Translations under genes and position numbers: made by a program
The notes under the pieces: generated by a model
The model's database searches: none
Seen by the model: only the letters and a program-made list of their open reading frames with translations
Told to the model about the DNA's origin: nothing
In this document: piece after piece, positions 1-10,659 of the stretch
Position numbering within the stretch: the first letter of the stretch is position 1
Layout: each line of letters opens with the position of its first letter
From: Branchinecta lynchi
Taxonomy: Eukaryota > Arthropoda > Branchiopoda > Anostraca > Branchinectidae
Length of the DNA: 64,000 nucleotides
Direction: 5' to 3'
Assembly: GCA_023053575.1 (NCBI GenBank)
Contig: JAKZAP010000004.1
Coordinates: forward strand, 25,039,252 to 25,103,251

Positions 1-460
1 ACATGCCCTTGCGGCTTCGCGACAACGGCGTACATTTTCCGCCAGCACAGAATAAAACCGGTGTAAAACTAATTATAATACATCAGTTGAGCCCATTCTC
101 TTAATGCAAATTCGTATATTTAAATTCAATATTTGGCTTTTCGTTTCAGCTACGTTAAAAAGTGAAGCTTCGAACGACTGTACTCAGAATAAGTTAGAAA
201 TAGGTTTTAAATAATAAGTTTAAAAAAAAATAAAAAAATCTGCCTTTTTTGGAAAAAAATAGCTATACCTACCTTTGAAATCACAAATCTGTTCGTCAAA
301 AAAAGGAGTGGCCATCGACAATAGAGTAGGCACAATGTAGATTTGTTCTGAATTTACAGCAACAGAAGTAGTTTTCACGTCAAAAAGACATGGTTAATAC
401 TGCGGTACTGCGATTGATATTACACTGCGTCCCCTCATTAACTTTTCTAGACCCACACCG
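1..460. other. Stretch with no recognised feature
   Basis: This AT-rich stretch has short A and T runs. I see no convincing coding exon, RNA gene or repeat end in it. Short open frames here have no recognisable domain. Confidence 0.4.
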
Positions 461-619
461 AGAATCAAGAAAAAAAATTAGATCCCAATTTGCCGATAGG
501 CAGGTTGTGGGTATGAACAGACAAACGACCCACAAACAAAACAAAGAGAACAGGTTTGCCGAACTTTTACGACTAGGAATGGAAGGAAATTGTTCGACGG
601 TACATTAAAAAATAAAAAG

Positions 620-1920
620 CTCAACGACGAGGCTTAGACTTTCCGTCTTCGTCCGACAAAACTTTGCAGTCATTTGATTTTTTTATGTGTATAAAAACCT
701 CGATTTGCCAGCGAGACATAAACTTTCGGGATTGGTCCGACAAAAGTTTACGGAATTTGATTTATTACTTGTAATAAGATCCCGATTTGCCGACGGGTGA
801 TTTAAGGGTGCGCCCGACAAATGTTTGCATAATTTGATTTCTTACATACAAAAAAAATCCCGATCAATCAATCAGTATTTTATTTCCGCCAAAGATAGCG
901 AGTAAAAAAGAAATTAATAGACAATGACAAATTTCGGCTAAAACACTATAACTCAAAAACTGCCAAAAGATAGCCTAACTACACTGCCGAAAATACTTAA
1001 AACTTATCTACAATTTAATTACAGTTTAATAACTGACAAATCGAAAATAAAAAAATAAAAAAAATGTGCCGACAAGAATACCGACGCCGGACTAAAGCAT
1101 TAAGAATGCGATTTCTTATGTGTTTAGCCCGACGAGACTGTAAAGAACTTTATTTCTTACGTGTAAAGAGAAGCCGATGTGACGACGAAACTTTAGCTTT
1201 CGGGATGCGCCCGATGAACGTTTGCAGAATTAGATTTCTTACAAGTGAAAAGATCCCGATTTACAAGAATATCGACGCACGACAAAACCATGTAGCATTT
1301 TTTTTTCTTTTCTGTGTTTTGCCCGACAAGACTGTACAGAACTTGATTTCTTAAATAAAAAAATAACTTGGTATGCTGACGAAACTTAAACTTCCCGGGT
1401 GCGACTGACAGTTGTTTATAGAACCCGATTTGATGAAGAGTCTATCGACGTCCGACAAAAGTATGTAAAATTCAGTTTTCTCCTGTATAAAAAGAACCCT
1501 AATTGTCGACGAGAACTTCCTAGGCCCGACAAAAGCATAACAGAATTTGGTTTCTTCTGTGTTTTATCCGACAAACGTTTTCCGGATTTGATTTCTTGAG
1601 TGGAAAAAGAAGCCAATGTGCCGAAGAGTCGACCGACGCCCAACAGAAGCCTAATTTTTGTTTAGTTCTCCTGTATTTCCTCGGTGCGCCCGAAAATGTG
1701 CCGACGAGTCGACCGATGCCCGACAGAGGCATACAAAATTCAACTTCTTCTGTATAGAAATAATCCGATGTGCCGACGAGAACACCCGAGGCCCGACAAA
1801 AGCGTGTAAGATTTGATTTCTTCTGTGTTTTGCCCGACAATTGTTTGCAGAATTTGATTTCTTGCATGAAAAAGAACCTGATGTGCGGACGAATCGTTCG
1901 ACGCACGGCAGAAGTATACA
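620..1920. repeat. Degenerate tandem array, unit about 75-90 bp
   Basis: The phrase CCGACAAANGTTTGCAGAATTTGATTTCTT recurs in degenerate form, with clear examples near 652, 737, 814, 1209, 1322, 1569 and 1834. It alternates with GATCCCGATTTGCCGACG-like stretches. The spacing is roughly 75-90 bp or multiples of that. About 190 bp of unrelated AT-rich sequence (roughly 865-1055) interrupts the array. Short open frames in both directions are a by-product of the repetition and resemble no known protein. The repeats are diverged, so the array looks old. The mobile or satellite family is not identified. Confidence 0.6.
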
Positions 1921-2125
1921 GTATTATATTTCCCTTGTGTTTGCTGGCGCATTTGTGTCAGTGCAGTCATCAGTCGCATAACTGCCACTTCAGATCGTTA
2001 ATCAAATCGTTTATTCATTAAGAATATTACTCACGGCGTGTGCCGACTAACTGATTCCAACGTCAACATACAAATACATATCAATACATATAAACAAGAA
2101 AAAGCCATAAACCGGCTGGAGGAGC

Positions 2126-2162
2126 CTCATTGCTTACTTATTATTCATAAGTAAGCAATGAG
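2126..2162. repeat. Perfect 15-bp inverted repeat (hairpin)
   Basis: Arms at 2126-2140 (CTCATTGCTTACTTA) and 2148-2162 are exact reverse complements around a 7-base loop. The core GTAAGCAATGAG recurs once near 5628-5639, so this may be a piece of a dispersed element rather than a functional hairpin. Confidence 0.7.
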
Positions 2163-2837
2163 CACTTTACTAATAGTGCAAGGAGGTAAACATATAAACA
2201 TACTTTAATTTTAGAAACAAAATTTGACACAAAATTGCAATAAGAATGGGTAGTAATTCACGACCAGTAAACAAGCCTAATAGTTCACTGCAGTAATTTG
2301 ACTAATGTCCGATTATACTCGCTTTTTTTGTTAAAAAAAATAAAATAATAAACTCGAGTAGTATCTTTGCCAATTTCTTCCGAATTTGTTTCGATGTTGG
2401 ATTTGATCGTATTCTTTTGAATAAAAAACATAAATTCCTTACTTTTGGTGTCACTCGTCCTCCGCTTGGTGACCTTAATTCTTTGGTTGTTTATCATTTT
2501 CCCAGATCATTTCTTCCTCTAACAACAATAAAAAAAATACTTAATTCATTATCCTACAAATGGATTTAACGTTCCTAATTTCAATCCATTTCAAGTCTGT
2601 TTTAAACTGTCAATTGTTTTGGACTCGTCTTATACTTTCCGCGAACAATTCTGAATATTAGATTCGCTTTTGGTCCACTTCTAGGCTGCACACGAATTGT
2701 GCAAATACTGCACACAAATTCGCCGGTTAGATTTGCTTTTGCGACAGTGTAGGCTATATACTTCGATTTATTTAAGTTTATTCCAGATTGCAGGCCTAAG
2801 TATTTGATTTTGAAAGGTAACACAGTTTTACTCTTAG

Positions 2838-2987
2838 GGTTACGAGTTGGTGTTTAGGACACGAAGGGACGACATGGCAAATCGCCGCTCGCAGCACTAC
2901 TCACGTTCTATTAGCAACTCATCTGGTCGATCTAGTGCAACGTTCAGTAGATCTTTGTCTGGCACAGACCCACCGGGAAGTAGCTAG
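2838..2987 (+). CDS. Possible terminal coding exon, Ser/Arg-rich tail
   Basis: A pyrimidine-rich acceptor (TTTTACTCTTAG) ends at 2837. Fifty codons stay open from 2838 to a TAG stop at 2985-2987. The predicted tail is rich in serine and arginine, for example HYSRSISNSSGRSSATFSRS, and ends in GTDPPGSS. It resembles the low-complexity C-terminus of a signalling or membrane protein, but no domain is visible. No upstream exon or poly(A) signal was found. Fifty open codons can occur by chance, so this is only a candidate. Confidence 0.2.
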   Translation, partial: GYELVFRTRRDDMANRRSQHYSRSISNSSGRSSATFSRSLSGTDPPGSS

Positions 2988-3266
2988 AGTGTATCGTGTG
3001 TATTCGATTCTGATAATCAGTTATGACGTGTAAAATAACTGAATATGCCATTACTGCCTGTTCGTTTCCAAATCTTGTCTTCTAACCACTGCTGAAAGTG
3101 TAAAGTGTTAGCAATACACGGCTCATACTATTTAAGCCTTTTGGCCCTCATTTCTTCGTTTCCCCTTTCGACTCGAACTCGTACGATATGTGTCCTAGGA
3201 TCTTTCTATCGTTGCTCATACATGTGCTTTCTAATGGTTTAGTAGCAATCTTCTTTAAGCACAACT

Positions 3267-3712
3267 CTTACTAGAAATGATCTTTCCCTATGAAAGGGAT
3301 CAGAAGAAATGTTTTCGAAAATACCATTACTTTCCACCTGAAACTAGCGATTCTCTTGTTAGCGCTTGTCGATTATAACCAGCCTTCCTGCTCTCCGACG
3401 CGGCGGCTGGGCGCAAAAGATTTGAAAACTGAACGTGCCTTGGTTAAAAAGTGCGAAAACTAAGCAAGTAACAGAAGTCACAAACAGAAAATTATCACAT
3501 CCTTATGCATATATGAAAGAGTTGTCAGCGGACGTTGAAGATTTCGGCAAACTTTTCGTTGGGTGACGGGAAAACTCGGCAAGGCCGAAAAAGCGCTAAA
3601 AATTCGTAGTTACGAAACGAAACAATGGAGAAAGGTGTGGATTTTAGAAGCTTATAATTCCATATGGGAGCTAAGTATATTATAAAAGGCAGAACAAGCA
3701 AGATGGGTCCTT
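3267..3712 (+). repeat. Dispersed repeat, copy 1 of a ~440-bp family
   Basis: This segment matches 6639-7076 in the same orientation along almost its full length. Shared landmarks are CTTACTAG at the left, ACCATTACTTTCCACCTGAA in the middle, TTGTTAGCGCTTGTCGATTA further on, and AAAGGCAGAA-AAGCAAG near the right end. Differences are scattered substitutions and small indels. No terminal inverted repeats or coding potential are evident. Confidence 0.75.
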
Positions 3713-3851
3713 TAAGAGTGCCCTAGATCCCTGCTTGGGAAGGACCACATGCGACCAGTTTAAATGCACGATAGTTGGCGAGAACAGCGTCAGAAGCTTC
3801 ATAATATCTGACACGAGCTTGCACATTTTCAAAAGATGACATACCTTAGGG

Positions 3852-4581
3852 CAGTGGTTCCCAACCTTTTCAGTACCGCGTACCCCTAATCAAGGTTCGA
3901 AAAGATTGCGTACCCCCTTTTTTCATAACGTGAAAAAGACGATAGTTATTATCATAAATGATAAGGCATTACATGTGTAAAATATTTATAAAATCAATGA
4001 GGCAATTACCAGAGGCGGCTTTGTAGCAAAAATTTTGTCAAATCTCGGCTCGACGTCGTTAGCGGAATATATTTTACAGTCAGCCTGTTTCTGTGTTTGG
4101 TTTTGATGTTCTCAGTGTTTTCATCAAGCTTGACTTGCAATGTCTTCGATTTTTCTTAAAACAATATTGTTTGACACAGGAACAGATTTTACGGCAGTAG
4201 CCTATAGGCGAGCTGTTTTTAAATCAACATTAGTTCACTGACTTTCACTAGGGCTTGTAATTAGAGAAGTCACTCACGGGTTGACAATACCCATCCATCC
4301 CAAAAGGTCGGCCAGACGATTAAAAAGAAACGAGTCGGCGCGAAGCGCCGCGATTTTTCGTAAAAGCAGTTATTTAAAAACAACAAAAAACACTCGTGTC
4401 AGCAAAAACACCTTGCCCCTTAAGATACATTTTGGCTGACCATGCCTCTGCTGGTAATTTAGGCTTTCGGCACTCAAAAATGAGTGAGGACTGAGGCGAG
4501 ATTTTGAAGCTACAGACTAAATCAATTTTGGTTCCTGCGCGTACCCCCTGGGGTACGCCTATCCCTCGTTGGGAACCAATG
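3852..4581. mobile_element. Non-autonomous hAT-like element (730 bp)
   Basis: The left end CAGTGGTTCCCAACCTTTT and right end TTGGGAACCAATG are imperfect inverted repeats of the type common in hAT transposons. The flanks CCTTAGGG (3844-3851) and CCTTAGGA (4582-4589) match at 7 of 8 positions, as expected for the 8-bp hAT target duplication. A subterminal GTACCCC motif near the left end is mirrored by GGGTACGC near the right. There is no transposase frame. Superfamily assignment rests on the ends and the duplication. Confidence 0.8.
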
Positions 4582-4594
4582 CCTTAGGAGACGC

Positions 4595-4930
4595 TGTCCC
4601 TCGGATGGCTCTAGTCCCGTCGAGCTCCACGGACATTTTCGCGTGGACGCCGTCATCTTTTTGTAATTTTCGCGTGAAAGGATGAGAAGGTGAACCGGCT
4701 ATCCAGCTCGACGGACGCCTACCGTTCAACACCGCTCCGAGGGCAGCGTTGAGCTGAACGGGGATATTGTGTGGACCTTCCCACTCATACGCTGCCATCC
4801 AGCTGAATGGGCATTTTGGCGTGGACCGAACAATCTTCCTCGACCGTTCAACGCCCGATCCATTTTCTCATTTTTGCCTGGAAGGGACCACCCGTTCAGC
4901 TCTACAGCCATCCACGCATCCACCCCTCAG
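4595..4930. repeat. GC-rich degenerate repeat block
   Basis: Phrases such as GAGCTCCACGGACATTTTCG, GAGCTGAACGGGGATATTGTG and AGCTGAATGGGCATTTTGGC recur in both orientations, usually followed by CGTGGACC. The block is much richer in G+C than its surroundings and gives long overlapping open frames on both strands, which I read as repeat artefacts. Confidence 0.5.
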
Positions 4931-4986
4931 TTCGCACTTGCATAGATTGACGCTATTTCGAAGTTGATACTGGATCCCCATAGCTA

Positions 4987-5156
4987 CATTGTAAAAAGTT
5001 TCTCCATATAAAGATTAAAGTTAACTGCAGTATTTGCTACTCGGATTCGTCTGATTTCTATTTGATATTAATCTCATCTGCGTAGAGATGACGATAATCC
5101 GAGTAGCAAATACTGCATTTAACTTTAATCTTTATAGGGAAAAACTTTTTACAGTG
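4987..5156. mobile_element. Palindromic MITE, CACTGTAAAAAG family, copy A
   Basis: The left end CATTGTAAAAAG and right end CTTTTTACAGTG are inverted repeats. The whole 170 bp folds back: GTTAACTGCAGTATTTGCTA on the left is mirrored by TAGCAAATACTGCA on the right. TA lies directly outside both ends (4985-4986 and 5157-5158), consistent with a TA target duplication. Five further copies occur here, at 7596, 19868, 25027, 30038 and 59895. It has no coding capacity. Confidence 0.85.
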
Positions 5157-5699
5157 TAGTTAGCCAGGTAACGTCTCTCCATTCACAGTCTGCTCCTTTT
5201 TTCAAAGCATTTATTTTGCCTGTCGTTGTGAGGGGGTAACTGTAACCATGTAACTCATAGATGTGGCTCGTTGAAAGACAAGTTTATTATATAGATTATA
5301 ACATTACAAAGAAAAGTTACATGAGCTTTTAAGTGTTATTGTTTTGTAAGACGACAGTAAACGTATTTTGTAGAGTTACGTACAACGAAAAAATAACACT
5401 TTGTAGGGTAACAGAAATATAGTGTCGCATTTGTAGATGATATCCCAAGTGTTGTCTATTGAAATTGCTCATATTTGTTTTAAAGTTTTATCAAGCTTCT
5501 GACAGGTGAACACAACCCGAAAGGTTTGAAAATTGGGGGTTTTGGAGTTGCTTGCTCCCTGCAACCCGATTGGTTCTTCAGAAGATTAGAAAGTACTTAG
5601 ATACAGGTATGGACAGACCCCCAAATAGTAAGCAATGAGCGAGCGGTGCTGTTAGGATCCTTTCCAACTCATCTTCGACCTTTGTGTACTGTTTTTGTC

Positions 5700-5752
5700 T
5701 TCTTCGTCCTGTCTGTTTATCTCGTCTCGTTTTGTTTTGTTTTGTTTTGTCG
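5700..5752 (+). repeat. Short (TTTTG)n microsatellite region
   Basis: GTCTCGTTTTGTTTTGTTTT repeats the pentamer TTTTG about four times within a T-rich stretch. Nearby open frames on both strands carry no recognisable domain. Confidence 0.6.
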
Positions 5753-5989
5753 CTTTGCTTATGTGTATTTGTTCTCCCTTAGATGGACAGCATCCCAGCG
5801 ATTGACAACGCCGACACATCAGTACCGATGCTAAATTCTGCCGGAAGTCGCCGGAAGAAGAAAAAATCAAAACGCTAGATGGCAGTAGTGGAATTGGAAA
5901 GTGAACTCTTAGAGACATCTTTGTTCTGGTTTACAAACTGCAAATTGCCGTCAGCTGATTGGGAATGAAACGGTGTATATCGTGGCCGG

Positions 5990-6138
5990 TGCGACCTTAG
6001 GCTGAAGTCAGTGCTCTGTGACAGCTAGTCGGGTGAAGTCTGCGTTCGTTGTGAGTTTGCTTCTGTGCATTTGTGAAATTGAAGTGAAGTCTTTTCCACC
6101 CGGGTGTGTTCTATGTACTGCTTGCCCCTACCGTTTTC
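5990..6138 (+). promoter_or_regulatory. Possible 5' UTR and initiator
   Basis: A TCAGTGCT initiator-like sequence lies near 6009, upstream of a GC-balanced stretch rich in GTGAAGT. An in-frame stop lies between it and the ATG at 6139. This is what a short 5' UTR would look like, but it rests only on the candidate exon that follows. Confidence 0.2.
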
Positions 6139-6194
6139 ATGTTTGGAAATCTCGAGTCTAAAGCCGCTGGCTTGTCTCCTGCTGTAAGCAAAAG
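6139..6194 (+). CDS. Possible first coding exon
   Basis: The ATG at 6139 opens 18 codons (MFGNLESKAAGLSPAVSK) and runs into a good splice donor, AAAAG|GTAACC, at 6194/6195. An in-frame stop upstream makes this ATG the first one possible. The peptide is not recognised. No following exon was identified, so the gene it might belong to is unknown. A chance match between an ATG and a donor cannot be excluded. Confidence 0.25.
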
Positions 6195-6638
6195 GTAACC
6201 ATCATTATTTCCATCACTACAAGCAAGGATCCTTGACATGTTGTTCACATTTATTTACGAGGGCCTACACTACAGTAGAGGTATGCTTCTTTGAACTTTA
6301 GTTCACTTTGAACAGTACAGTTTTAGGATAAATGGTAAAACGAGAACATACAACACCAGACGTCTCATTACAGTAAACCTTAGGTGGGAATGGCCAAATT
6401 TCAATTTGAGGTCCCAGGTTTGCGTGGACTCAGACTTGTTTCTCTTTTGGGGTAAATTTGAAGTAGTTCTCGAATATACGTAACGTGTTTGGTTTGCATT
6501 TGGCCTTTCAAAAATATTTAGGGGCAATAGCATAGGACCAAGATGAAATTTGATGCCCCTTCGAGATCTAGGGGGTGCATGCCACCACCACCACCCCCCC
6601 CCCCCCTACCATTGTTCTTAGGGGCCCTTAAAGCCACC

Positions 6639-7076
6639 CTTACTAGTAATGATCTTTTCCCTGTAAAATGGATCAGAAATTTTTTTCGAAAATACCATTA
6701 CTTTCCACCTGAAACTAACAATTCTCTTGTTAGCGCTTGTCGATTATATCCAGCCTTCCTGCTCTCCGGCGGCCGGGAGCAAAAGATTTGAAAACTGAAT
6801 GTGCCTTCATTAAAAAATGGGAAACCAAGCAAATAAAAGAAGTAATAAATAGAAGATTATCACATCCTTATGTGTGAAAGAGTTGTCAGCGGACAATGAA
6901 GATTCCGGCAAACTTTTCCTTGGGTGACGCGAAAACTCGGCGAGGTAGAAAAAGCGCTAAAAAGTCTTAGTTACGAAACGACATAATTGAGAAAGGTTGG
7001 GATTTTAGAAGCTTATAATTACATATGGGAGCTAAGTATATTATAAAAGGCAGAATAAGCAAGAAAGGTCCTTTAA
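6639..7076 (+). repeat. Dispersed repeat, copy 2 of a ~440-bp family
   Basis: Direct-orientation partner of 3267-3712 with the same landmarks. The two copies begin and end at matching positions (CTTACTAG to GGTCCTTTAA), which suggests a discrete mobile unit rather than a segmental duplication. A short C-run and a CCA-rich stretch (6580-6610) lie just upstream and are not part of it. Confidence 0.75.
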
Positions 7077-7771
7077 TTAGCTACTTTAATCTAACTCTAA
7101 TTAACTGGCAGTTGATTCTAGTAAGAGCGTGTGGGTAGAAAAAAAAAGCACTGTTCAAACTTAACTAACGTTCAAAGAAACATAGCCTACCTCTACTGGT
7201 CTTTTCCTCTCTTAGAATTTTTTCCGCTAGACGAAGGGCAGCTATGACAAAATCTTTGAAAAAAAAAAAAAAAAAATTATTTCTCATTGAAACTATTAAA
7301 TTTGGCAAAAACTTACCCTTCAACGTCGTACCAGGCACCGGGAAAGTTGATCCTGAATAATGCGGGAAGAAGATCGCATTAAAAAAGTCTAAGCAATGGA
7401 AAGCCCATCTGTATAACTAAGCTATGAACAACTTATTGTGAACTGTTGATACAAGGAATTGTAATAGCAGCATTTTGCGCATCTGTGCTACCTCTTAGGA
7501 AACCAGGAGTAAACTTTAATTGAAGTTTTCGGTGACGTGGGTCCTTCGGTATATCACACAAAAAAAATTTGAATAATTGGCATTTGCTGACCCTGCACTG
7601 TAAAAAAACAAATCTTGCAGTATTTGCTACTGGGATTTATCTTGTCTCTATTGAGATAAGATTATCCCTTATCCGGATTAATTCTATCCCAATAGAGGTA
7701 AGATTAATCCGAGTAGGAAAAACTGCATCTTTATTCGAAGAAACTTTTTATTGGTTGCAGATACAAAAATG

Positions 7772-7826
7772 GACCCGTCCGGGATTTGAACCCGGGACCT
7801 CCTGCACCCAAAGCAGGAATCATACC
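7772..7826 (-). pseudogene. Truncated tRNA-Pro(TGG)
   Basis: Read on the minus strand, the anticodon arm is CCTGC-TTTGGGT-GCAGG with anticodon TGG in a 7-base loop. It is followed by a short variable region and a T arm, CCCGG-GTTCAAAT-CCCGG, then acceptor-like ACGGGTCC. The 5' acceptor strand and most of the D arm are absent: upstream of GGTATGATT there is instead an inverted copy of the anticodon arm. Without a 5' acceptor strand it cannot form a normal tRNA. Confidence 0.75.
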
Positions 7827-7842
7827 CTGCTTTGGGTGCAGG
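7801..7842. repeat. 17-bp perfect inverted repeat of tRNA anticodon arm
   Basis: CCTGCACCCAAAGCAGG at 7801-7817 is the exact reverse complement of 7826-7842, with an 8-base loop. Each arm is itself an anticodon stem-loop of tRNA-Pro, so the sequence can form either two small hairpins or one long one. Confidence 0.85.
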
Positions 7843-8535
7843 TTCCATCATTACAGTGTGGTTGATTTTTGAAAATCTTCCAGGAAAAGATATTAGCGCG
7901 CCTTCTTTTTTCTGGTCGAAGAAACCATTTTCATCACCTAGATTAAATTATATTATCCTGTCAGACATGGTGAAGTTGTATCTTTGTCGGTTTTTGAAGC
8001 ATCACTTTTTAAACACCATGCCAGCAGAAACATCTACGTGAATGTTCGATTAACAACCGGATTGTTACAGTTGTCAGCCGTCTTTTCAGTCCATGTTGTC
8101 CTGATAGCAACTTCGTCTCTTTCTATCCGTCCGTTGCTAGTGTTTTCACATGTGCCTTTTTGGAACTATAGAAGCGAGGGGATAAGAGGGCTCACTGCCA
8201 GAGAGTAAATGGGTATTTATCCTTCGTGTTGAAGCAGTAAAAGCAAAGGAGTTTTGGCTAAGGCACAGCATAATCATCCCGCGCGTTTTTGTGGTGAGAA
8301 GTAATAAGAACTTTAAACGATGAATTCTGTCGTTGAATGAAGCTTTGCCGCGCTCTTTGCTAGCTAATATGTCAAGCTCGATTCCACACGGTGAAACATC
8401 TAATCTCTTATACCGAAGCAAAACTTTTGGGGCTCCTCTTTGTTATCTTATTTTGATTTCTAGATTCAAATGACCATATATGGAACCTTTCAGGTGCAGA
8501 CACGTGCTTTAAACATGGTCCACACCAGATAAATA

Positions 8536-8644
8536 GAGCGTGTTCCACCTTCTAACAGTAGTAACTAATACTTACTATTTTCGTTCCAACCTCACGTAAA
8601 GTTACTACGCTAACCGTTCCGGCCTTCTCGAAATAGTAACTAGC

Positions 8645-8686
<42 letters not shown>

Positions 8687-9123
8687 TGGGTAGAAGAATT
8701 AGCGGGATATGGGGAAAACTTATTTTTTGAGCGAGAGGTTGTCCTGATTTTTGTTTTGTTTTCTTTAAAATAGAAACACACAAACATAAAAATCTCCTCC
8801 AGAATCTTTCTCGAGGCCAGTGACACATGCATATAATTTCCATTTTATTTCCATAATTTATTTTTTTCAAAAATTTATTTCTGTGTGCCATCGCTAGCCT
8901 CAGGAAGCGGCACATTCTTTTTTTTTAACTAGCTATTTGCTTACCATGCTCGGGAGCATAGTAAAGAGTGGTAACTACGGATCTCTGCAACGTGATAGGC
9001 TGGTTTACCCCGTGGAGTGATATTTTGTCGAAAATAGAAAAATGTGTTCCAGCCTTGACGCCAAGAAGCCAAAATTTGTGACATCATGCGTAGTAACTAC
9101 GGTAAGTAGGATGGAACACGCTC
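8536..9123. mobile_element. MITE with GAGCGTGTTCCAC ends, copy 1
   Basis: The ends GAGCGTGTTCCACC and GGATGGAACACGCTC form an inverted repeat, and the interior is rich in GTAGTAACTA-type repeats in both orientations. Copy 2 at 38831-39105 has the same ends and interior but is only 275 bp long. The extra ~290 bp here come from a retroposed insert at 8650-8926. There is no coding capacity. Confidence 0.75.
8638..8938 (-). mobile_element. Poly(A) retroposon with 12-bp target duplications
   Basis: AACTAGCTATTT occurs at 8638-8649 and again at 8927-8938. Between these lies ~277 bp that, on the minus strand, starts AAAAAAAAGAATGTGCCGC and ends in a run of about 35 A. A long 3' A tail and a 12-bp target duplication are the signature of LINE-mediated retroposition. 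The body (CTGGCCTCGAGAAAGATTCT and flanking AT-rich sequence) is not a transcript I recognise. The other MITE copy near 38985-39010 lacks the insert and serves as an empty site. Confidence 0.75.
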
Positions 9124-9915
9124 ATAGAGTCCGCTCTCAGTTTTTGCAAAAACTTATGTTATTAACTTCTGGCGTTGTTTAGAATGGGTGGGTTGGATGG
9201 CTGCTAATAGGCAGTTAGCAATTAGTTATCCCCTCGGTTCCCGTAGCTAATGTAGCTTCGCACTTTACCCTTTTTAGCTACCTGTGTGACTCTTTTTTAT
9301 TCTTTGAGAGTATTCTTAGTTTGTGTATGAAAGTACAAAAGTACTTTTGGTAAGGTTTTGCACTTTTGTTTTTCTTGGCTTGTCTTGCCAAAGCATTTCC
9401 CTTGTAATTAGATGACAAACTCTTTATGCTTGATTAACATTCCAGTATTAATTTGTTTGTAAAAATATCTACTATTTGGTGCTTTTTTGCCATAGCAGTT
9501 TTTCAGTTTTTGTTGCAGCGGATTCCCAGACTGTTAAAGAACCATATTAACAGTCACAAGTAGGAAATTCAAGATCACCAGAGAGTTAATGACGTCTACA
9601 TGTTTTATTTGAGCATCTGTTATTCGTTTATTAGATACTGGAACCATTTATCACTCTTTTATTAAAGTGTCAGTAATATGCAAACGTTGTCCAGTGACTA
9701 ATCACCGTGTAAGTCGTAAACTACTGTATGATTTTTTTTTTGCTCCAGCCAAATTGTATCCGACAATTCAGCTTCCTTTCCAGAGCTCGCAGAAAGAATC
9801 GATATTCGCGGGTCGTCTGAATGGAACATTCGGCACTTTTGCTGCAAATTGACGATCAGCTTTCCCGGCCGGATTTTGTGCACTTTCGTCATCGACTCGA
9901 AATAATCTAGGGACA
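9124..9915. other. Stretch with only a weak dispersed-repeat fragment
   Basis: No gene is recognised. The sequence near 9790-9905, with TTTTGTGCACTTTCGTCATC, resembles similar phrases near 29990, 32335 and 41825. These form a loose dispersed family. Confidence 0.35.
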
Positions 9916-9917
9916 TA

Positions 9918-10080
9918 TTTAATAGTGCAAAACGGATACGTCAGCCGAATTTAATTAGAGCTATATTTGAGCCTGAAGAGGACCCTTGCCAAGAAGGCCC
10001 GAAAGATTGCTCTAATGAAATTCAGCTGACGTATCCGTTTTGCACTATCAAATATGATTTGCAGTCAGCGTGGGCTGAAG
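9918..10080. mobile_element. Fold-back element with ~48-bp arms
   Basis: The left arm (about 9918-9965, containing TGCAAAACGGATACGTCAG) and right arm (about 10012-10060, CTGACGTATCCGTTTTGCA) are inverted copies with only three or four mismatches. The spacer reads GAGCCTGAAGAGGACCCTTG CCAAGAAGGCCCGAAAG. The outer sequence GCAGTCAGCGTGGGCTGAAG recurs, inverted, next to other copies. Related pieces lie at 15722-15965, 23210-23320, 38500-38600, 61470-61565, 62137-62265 and 63218-63300. Confidence 0.7.
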
Positions 10081-10659
10081 GAATATTTTATCTATGGACA
10101 GTGGATGGAAATAATCACGGGGCAGGAATTCCGGTCCCCAAACACCCGATCCGGATCGTCTATTCGGGGCATTAAAGGATTCAACGCCCTGTGTCGTGTT
10201 TTTGCGAAGATACTATGAGACAATTGACAACTTCGAACTGTGCGACTTGTGCTGTAATTAGTCCCTCTCCGTGCCTATTTCCTTGAATGACAAATGTGGG
10301 AAAATTTTCATAACCGTTCTTCTGACGAACAAGCTTCTCGGAAACGTTGGTCGGGAGCCTGATCTGTCGCGTAAAAGGAGAAAACACAGCAAGTGTAACA
10401 AGAGCTGTAAGCTCATATGGCACTTGCATGGGTTAAGATGTTTTGATTGATCAAAAGTAAGTTTGTGAGATGTGCACTCTAAGGGAGCTGGAACTTCATT
10501 TGTAATCAAAATCATTGAGGCAAAAATGCTAATGGACTGATGGGCATCATGAAAATGCATAAATTGTTTAAAAGTATTTTTTTTTTACTTTGTGGTCAAG
10601 ATTGGTACTTTAAGGAATAATCAGATTTGGGAAGTAGCAATTTCTAAGCAAATTTTGTT

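Larger units (their letters stand above)
7596..7858. mobile_element. Palindromic MITE, copy B, with tRNA-derived insert
   Basis: The element starts CACTGTAAAA at 7596 and ends TTACAGTG at 7858, with TG outside each end. Its inner part matches the other copies up to about 7752. About 90 bp then separate that body from the terminal TTACAGTG, and this extra DNA carries a broken tRNA-Pro and an inverted copy of its anticodon arm. The insert therefore lies inside the element, next to its right end. Confidence 0.7.
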
